From NCBI RefSeq assembly GCF_024189315.1, contig NZ_JAIZEO010000001.1:1-64000 (forward strand): 64,000 nt of DNA, in the 5' to 3' direction. The position numbers were made by a program, and so were the translations under genes. The DNA comes from Halobacillus sp. A5. Lineage in GTDB: Bacteria; Bacillota; Bacilli; Bacillales; Halobacillaceae. This document shows, in pieces, positions 38,341 to 45,691 of the stretch; within the stretch, counting starts at the first letter, position 1; every line of letters starts with the position of its first letter. The notes beneath the pieces are model-generated. The model had not been told where the DNA came from and ran no database searches. It worked only from the letters and a program-made list of their open reading frames with translations.

Positions 38341-39609
38341 ATGAATTTATTACAGGATTTAGAAAAAAGAGGGTTAATCAATCAAATTACAGATGAAGAG
38401 GGGCTAAGAAAGCATTTAGAAGAGAAACAGGTGACTTTATATTGTGGTTTTGATCCAACTGGCGACAGTCTGCATATAGGGCACCTGCTGCCTGTGTTGC
38501 TTCTTAAAAGATTTCAGCAGGCAGGTCACCGTCCTATAGCACTAGTTGGGGGGGGAACGGGAATGATCGGGGATCCCAGCGGGCGTTCTACCGAGCGGCA
38601 GCTTAACTCAGCGGAAGTCGTACATCAGTTTAGTGAAAGGCTTAAAGGACAGCTTGCAAAAATTTTAAACTTTGACGAAGGAGAAAATGCTGCTGCAGCT
38701 CGTAACAATCATGAGTGGCTTTCTCAGATGACAATCATTGATTTTCTAAGGGATACTGGAAAGCATTTTGGAGTCAATTATATGCTTGCAAAAGATTCCG
38801 TAGAGTCCCGTATTGAAAGCGGCATTAGCTTTACGGAATTCAGCTACATGATTTTGCAGTCTTTAGACTTTCAAAAGTTAAATGAAAAAGAAAACTGCAC
38901 ACTGCAGATTGGCGGAAGTGATCAGTGGGGGAACATTACAGCTGGATTAGAACTTATCCGCCGTTCAGCTGCAGGAGAAAAAGATGTGGAAGCTTATGGA
39001 TTGACGATGCCTCTTATTACTAAAGCTGATGGATCAAAATTTGGAAAAACAGCAGGAGGAGCTATCTGGTTAGATAGAGACAAGACCTCACCGTATGAGT
39101 TTTACCAATTCTGGATCAATGCCGATGATCGGGATGTAGTTAAATTCCTGAAATATTTTACATTTTTAACACATGATGAGATTGAAGAACTTGATAAAGA
39201 AGTAAAAAATCAGCCTGAAAAGCGGGTTGCTCAAAAAAGACTGGCTGAAGAAATGACAATACTTGTCCATGATGTGGAAGCACTGAGACAGGCAGAAAGA
39301 ATTTCTGAAGCCCTATTCAGCGGACACATTAAGGAGCTGACAGGTTCAGAAATTGAACAAGGCTTTAAAGACGTACCTGCTTATACTTCTGAGGTCAAGG
39401 ATGCTCCGCTGATTGAATTGTTGGTTATGGCCGGTATTTCTTCATCCAAACGTCAGGCCAGGGAAGATATTAATAATGGAGCTATATATATTAATGGCGA
39501 AAGAAACCAGGACCTTCATCATACGATTTCGACAGAAGACCGAATTGAAGATCGTTTTATGATTATCCGACGAGGTAAGAAAAAATATTTCCTTATACGT
39601 TTTGCTTAA
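38341..39609 (+). CDS. tyrS: Tyrosyl-tRNA synthetase
   Basis: A 422-residue class Ic aminoacyl-tRNA synthetase. The HIGH-type motif is in FDPTGDSLHIGHLLP and the KMSKS loop reads KFGKT. The tyrosine pocket shows in LYCGFDPT and SYMILQSLDF. The C-terminal S4 domain (SSKRQAREDINNGAIYING) binds tRNA. It is expressed under a T-box. GGGGAAATCG lies before the ATG. A terminator follows about 10 bases after the stop. Confidence 0.97.
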   Translation: MNLLQDLEKRGLINQITDEEGLRKHLEEKQVTLYCGFDPTGDSLHIGHLLPVLLLKRFQQAGHRPIALVGGGTGMIGDPSGRSTERQLNSAEVVHQFSERLKGQLAKILNFDEGENAAAARNNHEWLSQMTIIDFLRDTGKHFGVNYMLAKDSVESRIESGISFTEFSYMILQSLDFQKLNEKENCTLQIGGSDQWGNITAGLELIRRSAAGEKDVEAYGLTMPLITKADGSKFGKTAGGAIWLDRDKTSPYEFYQFWINADDRDVVKFLKYFTFLTHDEIEELDKEVKNQPEKRVAQKRLAEEMTILVHDVEALRQAERISEALFSGHIKELTGSEIEQGFKDVPAYTSEVKDAPLIELLVMAGISSSKRQAREDINNGAIYINGERNQDLHHTISTEDRIEDRFMIIRRGKKKYFLIRFA

Positions 39610-39617
39610 TGATATTT

Positions 39618-39650
39618 AAGACCGTGTGTCCATGACGCACGGTCTTTTCT
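39618..39650 (+). terminator. tyrS terminator
   Basis: AAGACCGTGTGTC / GACGCACGGTCTTTT hairpin right after the tyrS stop. Confidence 0.9.
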
Positions 39651-39742
39651 TCAGGGAAAAGGTAAGGATTGTCACTTATAAATATTAGGAGTTGAGTGAA
39701 AATATAAAGGCTCCAATGAAAACTTGTGAGGAGGATATGTAA

Positions 39743-39898
39743 ATGAAAAATAGAAATATTCAATGGCTGCCAATTGTTGCTTCTGTGGGTATAGGTGCTG
39801 CAACTTACAGTATGATGACAGGTCAATCTAACCAGCTGACAAGTGTGGTTCAGAGTGCTGCTAAGATGGCTGGCGGCATGCAGCAAAACTCACAGTAA
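39743..39898 (+). CDS. Small hypothetical protein (51 aa) after tyrS
   Basis: A 51-codon ORF with a strong GAGGAGG 8 bases before its ATG and a terminator after it, so it looks like a genuine gene. The N-terminal half is weakly hydrophobic (WLPIVASVGIGAATYSMMTG) and the rest is Gln/Ser/Met-rich (SVVQSAAKMAGGMQQNSQ). It may be membrane-associated. I do not recognise a family. It is the last backbone gene before the island. Confidence 0.65.
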   Translation: MKNRNIQWLPIVASVGIGAATYSMMTGQSNQLTSVVQSAAKMAGGMQQNSQ

Positions 39899-39921
39899 AA
39901 GTAGAGCAGTTTACAATATAA

Positions 39922-39958
39922 AAAAACCCTCGAAGGTATAAATCCTTTGAGGGGTTTG
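39922..39958 (+). terminator. Terminator after the 51-aa gene
   Basis: AAACCCTCGAAGG / CCTTTGAGGGGTTT hairpin; the last backbone element before the island boundary. Confidence 0.8.
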
Positions 39959-39974
39959 ATAAAACTTAAGAAAG

Positions 39975-39996
39975 TATTAACGAGAGTAGAATTCAA
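39975..39996. repeat. Left island boundary: 22-bp copy of the rpsD 3' end (att)
   Basis: A 22-base sequence beginning TATTAACGAGAGTAG and ending AATTCAA is identical to 55630-55651, where it encodes the last residues (EFYSR) and stop codon of rpsD. Here it lies outside any gene, in the same orientation, 15.6 kb away. This is the expected product of site-specific integration into the rpsD 3' end. Confidence 0.85.
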
Positions 39997-40040
39997 TAAC
40001 AACAAAAACCCTTGCTATATACGGGCTTTTGAGCAATTAG

Positions 40041-40150
40041 TTACGAATCAGCCCCACTTTTAGCCCCACTCCCATTTAAACTATCACTGAACACTTGAGC
40101 AGAAGTAGGATATTTATGTCTATTTCTTGTTCCAAAGGGCTTTTTTGTTT
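40041..40150 (-). pseudogene. Possible integrase C-terminal remnant
   Basis: The minus strand reads a short frame ending KYPTSAQVFSDSLNG, then SGAKSGADS and a stop at 40041. Gly/Ala/Lys-rich tails of this kind, encoded by GGGGC repeats right beside the att site, are common at the end of tyrosine recombinases of Firmicute mobile elements. No catalytic residues (R..HxxR..Y) are left, so the identity rests on position and tail composition only. A weak hairpin (40004-40030) lies between it and the att repeat. Confidence 0.4.
40048..40074. repeat. GGGGCT iterons near the left att
   Basis: Two copies of AGCCCCAC spaced by a few T bases (minus strand: TGGGGCT twice). A matching set of three lies inside the right end (55484-55518), in the same orientation. 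They could be arm-type integrase-binding sites. Confidence 0.4.
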
Positions 40151-40161
40151 TACAAAATTTT

Positions 40162-40732
40162 TTGAAGGGGTTGGAATCGGTGATTTACTGGGAAAACGAA
40201 AAAATAAAGAACAAACAAGATGAGATTTTAAGATATCTGTATAAGTTTCGAGGTTTAACAAACGAACACCTTAGGAAGCTCATTTACAGAAATTTAAATT
40301 CAAAAGAAAGTGTTCAACGTGCCAATATCTCACGGTTTGTAAAAGATCTGAGGGATAAAAAGATGATTGCCTCATACTCTTGTTTGCCATACAGTAATGA
40401 ATTATTGATTATCTTACTAATAAGGGAGTGAGTTATGCTGTCGACCATATGCATATTTCTACAGATTTAAATGAACAGTTTCTAGGTTTTAAAGATAAAC
40501 ATGGTCTTTTCGAGGCAAAGACTTAAAACCCCCACTTAGAAATATTACTCATGAAATGATGTTCCTGGATACTGTCGTTCATCTAGAAACACGCCCCAAT
40601 AATCCTATATTAACTAGACACAACCTGTACTGTGTAAAAAACTATGCGTACATAGATAATGGGGAGCAATACAATGGAAAACTCAGACCGGATGGAGAAT
40701 TATTTGATGGTGTGGTTCGCTATAGAAATTGA
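40162..40732 (+). pseudogene. Broken replication-relaxation-type gene
   Basis: The first frame (to 40431) has a winged-helix start, NKQDEILRYLYKFRGLTNEH, followed by NISRFVKDLRDKKMI, typical of the 'replication-relaxation' proteins of plasmids and conjugative elements. Frame changes then give YLTNKGVSYAVDHM and, further on, NITHEMMFLDTVVHLETRP and YNGKLRPDGELFDG, which continue the same type of protein. At least two frameshifts are needed, and the product stops early at 40732. This is a decayed mobility or replication gene. Confidence 0.65.
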
Positions 40733-40918
40733 TACGGGCACCGTAAAAGTCCCCCTGGAGTTATGATTTATCTCAATTTAAAATCTTCAGCAATCAGGCA
40801 GGATAATTGAAGACTTGATTTCGAGATAGTATAGAGTGAAGTATAGAATTAAATGTATGACTAATTTTCCCTATGCGCTACACTTTGGTTGACCTTGAGT
40901 AAATAAAGGAGGGTAGTA

Positions 40919-41227
40919 GTGGATAATGATCGAATTGAAAGAGAGATTTTTATTAATGCATCTATCCAAACGGTATGGGAGTTAATTAGCCAACCGGCAT
41001 GGTGGGTGGGTGATGCACCAGGTCCTGACAAGGTTCAGGTAGATGGTTCACGGGTGGTGGCGGACACGAAGTACGGACAATTCTCGGTGTTAATAGAACA
41101 ATCAGAACCTCCAATTGACTTCAAAAGACTTGCAGTATCCAAACAAGAACGAAGAAAGTTCTTTAAAGGGAATGCCCGCGGCTGGGAGATGCAAATGGAA
41201 GTACTGCGGAAGCGAGCTGAGCAATAA
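40919..41227 (+). CDS. SRPBCC/AHSA1-type protein with internal deletion
   Basis: A 102-residue protein. The start (DRIEREIFINASIQTVWELI) and end (FFKGNARGWEMQMEVLRKRAEQ) match AHSA1/polyketide-cyclase-like SRPBCC proteins, which normally run to ~140-150 residues. About 40 residues of the central beta-sheet appear to be missing (…EPPIDFKRLAVSKQERR). The frame is open, so it could be expressed, but the ligand cavity would be incomplete and it may be non-functional. GTG start with AAAGGAGG upstream. The ArsR gene follows directly, a usual pairing for this family. Confidence 0.6.
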   Translation: MDNDRIEREIFINASIQTVWELISQPAWWVGDAPGPDKVQVDGSRVVADTKYGQFSVLIEQSEPPIDFKRLAVSKQERRKFFKGNARGWEMQMEVLRKRAEQ

Positions 41228-41228
41228 A

Positions 41229-41576
41229 TTGGCCACTACAGACAGTAGTAATTTCGAAAATACCTTGATCGCCTTAGCAGACCCCACACGTCGTGAGTTA
41301 CTTAACTTAATCGCTTTAAGAGGACAAGCTACAGCAACAACATTAGCAACTACGGTAACCGTATCTCGTCAGGCAGTTGTTAAACATCTAACAATCTTGA
41401 AAGATGCTAGACTTGTATCCAGCAATCGTGTTGGGCGGGAAGTAAGATATAAGGTGTGTCCACAGCAACTGTCTTCAACAGCAGAGTGGATGGCAAATCT
41501 AGCTGCGGATTGGGATAGAAAGTTAGAATTGATTAAGCGCATGGCAGAAACAAAGAATAATACCGATTTGAATTAA
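41229..41576 (+). CDS. ArsR-family HTH regulator
   Basis: About 115 residues with a winged helix-turn-helix: FENTLIALADPTRRELLNLI, then ATTVTVSRQAVVKHLTILKDARLV. It has no metal-binding cysteines, so it belongs to the ArsR group often found with SRPBCC proteins. I take TTG at 41229, one base after the upstream stop, so it is probably translated by coupling. An in-frame ATG at 41115 would overlap the SRPBCC gene by over 100 bases with non-family sequence. It likely controls its own SRPBCC operon. Confidence 0.72.
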   Translation: MATTDSSNFENTLIALADPTRRELLNLIALRGQATATTLATTVTVSRQAVVKHLTILKDARLVSSNRVGREVRYKVCPQQLSSTAEWMANLAADWDRKLELIKRMAETKNNTDLN

Positions 41577-41731
41577 CTTATATCGCTGTTGTAAAGTTCG
41601 GTTCTGTTGCAATATGAAAGTAATAAAAATATGTAATTACACTATGAAGCAAATATTATTTAAATCTCTTGATTGAAATTAGAGGTAATAAAACGAGCAA
41701 TAATTCTTGATCGATGAAAGGAGAAAATAAG

Positions 41732-42193
41732 ATGGTAACACTAAATAATGTGCCGGTTGTTAAATCAGAAATGCTGATTCGTAGACCCGTTGACGAAGTA
41801 TTTGAAGCTTTTATCAACCCGGAAATTACTACAAAATTCTGGTTCACCAAAAGTAGTGGAATATTAGAAGAAGGAAAGCATTTTAGGTGGGAATGGGAGA
41901 TGTACGGTGTTTTTGATGATCTTTATGTAGAAGAATTAGAGCAAAACAAGTTGATTCGGATCGTATCATCGGACAACACCAAAACCGAGTGGATATTTAC
42001 TCCCCGAACAGAAAAAGAAACATTTGTCTCTATTACAAACTCAGGGTTTTCAGGCGATGGAGATGATATGGTGAACTATGCCATTGGTTCTATGGGAGGA
42101 TTCACGTTGGTGCTCTGCGCGTTAAAGGCACTTTTAGAGCATAACATCATCCTGAATGTTGTAGCTGACAAGGCTCCTGATGACCACGTTTAG
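41732..42193 (+). CDS. SRPBCC (AHSA1-like) protein, intact
   Basis: A 153-residue SRPBCC-fold protein. The features are VVKSEMLIRRPVDEVFEAFI at the N-terminus, TTKFWFTKSSG, EWIFTPR and a C-terminal long helix (GGFTLVLCALKALLEHN). Such proteins bind hydrophobic ligands. Here it is a complete relative of the shortened copy at 40919. GAAAGGAG lies 10 bases before the ATG at 41732, which I prefer over the ATG at 41714 because the latter would include the ribosome binding site. Function unknown. Confidence 0.75.
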   Translation: MVTLNNVPVVKSEMLIRRPVDEVFEAFINPEITTKFWFTKSSGILEEGKHFRWEWEMYGVFDDLYVEELEQNKLIRIVSSDNTKTEWIFTPRTEKETFVSITNSGFSGDGDDMVNYAIGSMGGFTLVLCALKALLEHNIILNVVADKAPDDHV

Positions 42194-42362
42194 AATTGCT
42201 TTTTTTTCCTAAATATTATATATATTCCTTGATTTTGATCAGCGAACAAGCTCCAATTGTTCGGTAATTTTAACACATGAAGTAGACTCTAACTGGGCAG
42301 ATTATATACATCAATCAAAGAACGCATGTAACATGATTCTTGAAGCATTGCATAAAGTTACA

Positions 42363-42418
42363 CATTCTACTTATTGCTAGATTGTTCAGACATTCTACTT
42401 ATTGCTAGATTGTTCAGA
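42363..42418. repeat. Tandem 28-bp repeat, two copies
   Basis: A 28-base unit starting CATTCTACTTATTGC and ending GATTGTTCAGA occurs twice back to back (42363-42390, 42391-42418), and a third copy begins (CATTATAG) and diverges. It lies in the 42194-42511 intergenic space downstream of both flanking genes; nothing else is seen in that space. Confidence 0.85.
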
Positions 42419-42511
42419 CATTATAGTTATTTCTATTTTTCAATCTAAACACATGAATGATTGCCCCTCACCGACCTGTTACCCTTAGTATGATCCATAT
42501 ATTTGATTAAT

Positions 42512-43207
42512 CTATGGCTGAAAACGATAACCGGCTCCCCAAACAGTTTGTACATGATTGGGATTAGAGGGGTCTGTTTCAATTTTTTCTCTTATCCGAT
42601 TTATGTGGACAGAAACTGTTCTACTGTCACCATAGGCATCTAGTCCCCAAATACGTGTATATAATTCTTCTCTAGTGAAGACTGTCTCTGGATTTGTGGC
42701 TAGGAAATATAACAACTCATATTCTTTGTTCTTAAAAAATATTTCTTCGTTATCTTTATAGACCCGTCGTGATTGTGTATTTATACGAAGACGCCCATAA
42801 ACAATGTCTTTAGGAATTGACAGTTGAGGTTCTCCCGATAACATTCTTTCATATTGCGCCAAGTTTGCTTTCACCCTAGCTATAAGTTCTGTTGGAGAAA
42901 AAGGTTTGGTAATGTAGTCGTCTGCACCTAAGCCCAATCCTTTAATTTTATCTATATCCTCAGTTTTAGCAGTTACCATTAATATTGGAATATTTAATTG
43001 ATCTCTAATTCTCCTTATGATTTCGATTCCATCCATATTAGGTAACATTAGGTCTAGCAGTATTAAATCATATTTACCTGACAAAGCATTCTCCAGCCCC
43101 TTTTTTCCATCTTCTACAATAACTACTTCATAACCATTAATCACAAGAAAATCCTTCTCAATTTCAGCTATTGCATAGTCATCTTCAATTATAAGAATCC
43201 GTTTCAT
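42512..43207 (-). CDS. OmpR-family response regulator
   Basis: A 231-residue regulator. The receiver domain has the acidic pair in ILIIEDDYAIA, the phosphorylated aspartate in DLILLDLMLPN and the lysine in DYITKPFSP. The OmpR/PhoB winged helix follows (FFKNKEYELLYFLATNPETVFTREELYTRIWG ... VHINRIREKIE as landmarks). I chose the ATG at 43207, with GGAGGT upstream. The downstream kinase frame overlaps its 5' end by ~23 bases, so the pair is an operon transcribed kinase first. The target genes are unknown; the adjacent transporter-glycosyltransferase operon is a candidate. Confidence 0.9.
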   Translation of the reverse strand: MKRILIIEDDYAIAEIEKDFLVINGYEVVIVEDGKKGLENALSGKYDLILLDLMLPNMDGIEIIRRIRDQLNIPILMVTAKTEDIDKIKGLGLGADDYITKPFSPTELIARVKANLAQYERMLSGEPQLSIPKDIVYGRLRINTQSRRVYKDNEEIFFKNKEYELLYFLATNPETVFTREELYTRIWGLDAYGDSRTVSVHINRIREKIETDPSNPNHVQTVWGAGYRFQP

Positions 43208-44516
43208 TTTTACCTCCAACTATAGGGAGAGCAATGGTTATGATCAAACCACTATTAGAAGGACTTTTTGCAGAAATAGTACCTCCACATCTCTCTATGA
43301 TCTTATGTGAAATGGCGAGACCCAGTCCACTCCCCTGTCCAGGGTTCCGTCTAGCTGCATCTGTTCTATAAAAAGCATTAAATAAATTTTTAAGCTTATC
43401 TTCGGGCACACCTGGTCCATTATCTTGAAATGTGATTTTTACTTCTTCTCCCCTTGGAATGCATTCTATTGTGAGTGAATTATGTGATTGGTTTCCGTAT
43501 TTTAAAGAATTCTCAATAATATTTGTGAAAACATTTCGTATTTGAACAGAGTCAACTTTCACGAAAACATTTTCCGCAAAATTTAAAAAGGTTGTTTCCA
43601 AACCTCGCTCATTGTACTCTGTTTTGATATTTTGTTCATAGACCTTTAACAACTTACCTATGTCCAGGGTTTCTATTGAAAGAGGGAAATCACCTGTATC
43701 CAATTTTGAGAACAAAAAAAGTTGATTGACAACATGATTTAAGTCATCGGTCTTTTTAGTTATTGTCCTTAAATATTCCTTTTTCATCTCTGGATTTGAA
43801 GCTACACCTTTTTCTAGACCTTCCACATATGCTTTAATGGATGTAAGTGGTGTACGCAAATCATGTGAAATCCCAGCAATTAATTCTCTCCTATTTTCAT
43901 CATCTTTCTTTTTTGCTTCTATTAATCGTTGTAACTGCCCAGCCATTTCATTAAAATCCTCACAGACATTTAAAAATTCATCTTTTCTATTGTATCGGAG
44001 ACGGTAGTTAAGGTTTCCATCACGAATTTCACGCACTCCATCAACAAGAATATCCAAAGGAATCACAATACTCTTGAACACCATCCTGTGTAACAGCCAG
44101 ATTGCAACAAATAAAATAAGTATCATTATTACAATATCCCAAGGAAAAGGGGGGGTATAACCTTCAATCTTATTTTCTTCATCACCGTATTCATAAGATA
44201 AATAAAGTCGATAGTCCCCACTATTTACCGAATATAGTGCCATATTATCCTTAGTAAAATGATGACGAGATTCTTGATCACTAGCTATATCAAAAAGTTC
44301 ATTTTCCTGAAAACCTCCTATGTCGTATAAGATATTTTCATCTTTATATATAGCAAAAGCAATAGCTTCGCTTTTGTCTAGTATGTCCATCTGCTCAATA
44401 TCATTAAGTATTAGCTCTAAGTCATCCTTTTCTATCAACTCTTCAAATTGGAAAGCAATTAATAAAATTATAATTATTAATGCATTAGATAAGAATAAGC
44501 GAAGTTTTATAGTCAA
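43185..44516 (-). CDS. Sensor histidine kinase
   Basis: A 443-residue membrane kinase. It has a membrane helix at residues ~8-22, an extracellular domain of about 110 residues that is rich in acidic residues, and a second helix (PWDIVIMILILFVAIWLLHRMVF). A HAMP domain, the H-box ISHDLRTPLTSIKAYVEG, and the ATP-binding domain with N-box IIENSLKYGNQ and G boxes DNGPGVPEDK and GSGLGLAIS follow. Domain order resembles envelope-stress kinases. It lies upstream of the response regulator on the same strand. The signal is unknown. The start is ATG at 44516; a ribosome binding site-like AGGTGTAAGAG precedes it. Confidence 0.9.
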   Translation of the reverse strand: MTIKLRLFLSNALIIIILLIAFQFEELIEKDDLELILNDIEQMDILDKSEAIAFAIYKDENILYDIGGFQENELFDIASDQESRHHFTKDNMALYSVNSGDYRLYLSYEYGDEENKIEGYTPPFPWDIVIMILILFVAIWLLHRMVFKSIVIPLDILVDGVREIRDGNLNYRLRYNRKDEFLNVCEDFNEMAGQLQRLIEAKKKDDENRRELIAGISHDLRTPLTSIKAYVEGLEKGVASNPEMKKEYLRTITKKTDDLNHVVNQLFLFSKLDTGDFPLSIETLDIGKLLKVYEQNIKTEYNERGLETTFLNFAENVFVKVDSVQIRNVFTNIIENSLKYGNQSHNSLTIECIPRGEEVKITFQDNGPGVPEDKLKNLFNAFYRTDAARRNPGQGSGLGLAISHKIIERCGGTISAKSPSNSGLIITIALPIVGGKNETDSYN

Positions 44517-44908
44517 AACTCTTACACCTCTTTGTCATATCATCCTTTACATTACGAAACACGTACTACTTTCCGTATATTTACGCAAGCTTAACTAGTA
44601 ATCCATCTTTAACGAACCTATCTTTTGAATCCCTGGGGTTTTTATTTTCATTAGGTTCATCCTTAATGTAATCGTTCTTATCACTCACCCGGCCAGAAAT
44701 AGAGTCAACTGAATTCCGGTATTTAATTATCAAACCTATTATTCCAAGCAAATAATAATTAGTCATGCACTCATTATAAACACGATTCAGCAACAATTTT
44801 AAAAATAATAGGGATATGCCCTTCTTTAAATCATCTAGTAATAGTTTATCAGTTATTTTTAAACTCCTTTATTTTAAAACTTAAACAGTTTTTAAACTAA
44901 AGTGACTC
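44517..44908. other. Intergenic stretch with a weak minus-strand ORF
   Basis: About 390 bases between the kinase and the patatin relic. A 71-codon minus-strand ORF (44581-44796) begins with a short hydrophobic helix (YYLLGIIGLII) and has a hydrophilic tail, but no ribosome binding site and no recognised family. I do not annotate it as a gene. The rest is AT-rich. Confidence 0.5.
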
Positions 44909-45204
44909 TTATAAAATCAACGAAAAGTCATTTATTCCTGTTGCTAAGTAACAGATTGAGTTAACCAAAATATGATTTTTAATTTCAACTGGCGGTAAAA
45001 ATCCGGGTATTGCAATACTTCCTCGAATTGCTTTCGCTACCTCTCCTTCAGTTAATACAACTAATTCTCCTGAAACTAAATCAACGCAAATAACAGAGAA
45101 TGGGATATCTAAATCGGAAAAGTGTTTCCCTTAATTAGACCATTTTTAGGAAAGCGGAAGTCCATATGTTTTCTAAATGATATTTCTTCAACTATTTTTT
45201 CCAT
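44909..45204 (-). pseudogene. Patatin-like phospholipase relic
   Basis: On the minus strand, a frame starting at 45204 (MEKIVEEISFRKHMDFRFPKNG) breaks off. Another frame then gives FSDLDIPFSVICVDLVSGEL followed by VVLTEGEVAKAIRGSIAIPGF and FLPPVEIKNHILVNS. These are characteristic of the bacterial patatin (RssA/YlbK-type) family, whose domain has SxSIPG and the DGG dyad. The N-terminal GxSxG nucleophile region and the DGG are missing, and a frameshift or deletion sits in the middle. It is a dead remnant of a lipid acyl hydrolase. Confidence 0.65.
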
Positions 45205-45241
45205 AAACTAACTGGTACAAACTCCAAAAGGTCATCAATCA

Positions 45242-45540
45242 TTAATTCCTCAACCATTGTTTATATAACTGATCATTCATACTACACAGTACATAATAAT
45301 TACACTTTGAAGAAGACTGTTTCAGGGGATCGATAATATTTCCAAGGCCCATAATCCCGCCGTAAGCAATAATGTTATACTGTATTTCGGACTTAATTTG
45401 AATCGGCCTTTCTTTTATCGGGAATCCCCGTCACAACAATCTCCTCGGACGATGTGGAGTTTACTTGCTGCCATTGATATATGGATTCAACATTCGGAAC
45501 AAAGTGGATTGTTTTTTCAGGGACGAAAGGCCATTTTTTT
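45242..45540 (-). pseudogene. Relic of an MGDG-synthase-type glycosyltransferase
   Basis: The minus strand reads KWPFVPEKTIHFVPNVESIY, then SSEEIVVTGIP. After a +1 frame change it reads YNIIAYGGIMGLGNIIDPLK and ends in YVLCSMNDQLYKQWLRN. These align with the intact glycosyltransferase at 45692 (EEKIAVLGFPVRSRF, CLIMSGGEGIGNMKS, VKIITGRNEKLKAEL), but with much divergence, so it is a relative, not a recent copy. The N-terminal domain and the C-terminus are gone. It follows, on the same strand, a fragment of the ABC permease, mirroring the intact permease-glycosyltransferase order. Confidence 0.6.
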
Positions 45541-45554
45541 GTAAGTCCAAGGGG

Positions 45555-45603
45555 GGCGCCGACGCTACCAGGTCCGCCTGCAGTCCGTCACGAACGTCCG
45601 GGT
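45555..45603 (-). pseudogene. GC-rich fragment of an ABC permease
   Basis: About 46 bases encode DVRDGLQADLVASAPP. The intact permease has DVRDGLQADQVVTSATP at the corresponding place (about 47857-47905). The nucleotide match is close but has several substitutions and a 3-base gap, so the fragment comes from a related copy. A perfect inverted repeat GTCCGGGT / ACCCGGAC (45596-45616) overlaps its upstream edge. Confidence 0.7.
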
Positions 45604-45621
45604 GAGGAACCCGGACCGTAA

Positions 45622-45667
45622 TAAAAAACAGTATTCCAAATAAGCTTTTCCTTACTTGGAATACTGT
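45622..45667 (-). terminator. Terminator of the glycosyltransferase operon
   Basis: ACAGTATTCCAA / TTGGAATACTGT hairpin followed on the minus strand by TTTTTTATT, 25 bases after the glycosyltransferase stop. Confidence 0.9.
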
Positions 45668-45691
45668 CATGTATGCCAGTTAAACAGATCA

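Noticed and set aside
42363-42418. 28-bp repeats as a CRISPR array
   Set aside because: The copies are directly adjacent with no spacers, only two in number, and no cas genes are near.
45461-45670. 69-codon minus-strand frame joining the terminator, permease scrap and glycosyltransferase relic
   Set aside because: It begins inside the terminator hairpin and links unrelated fragments; I treat the parts separately.
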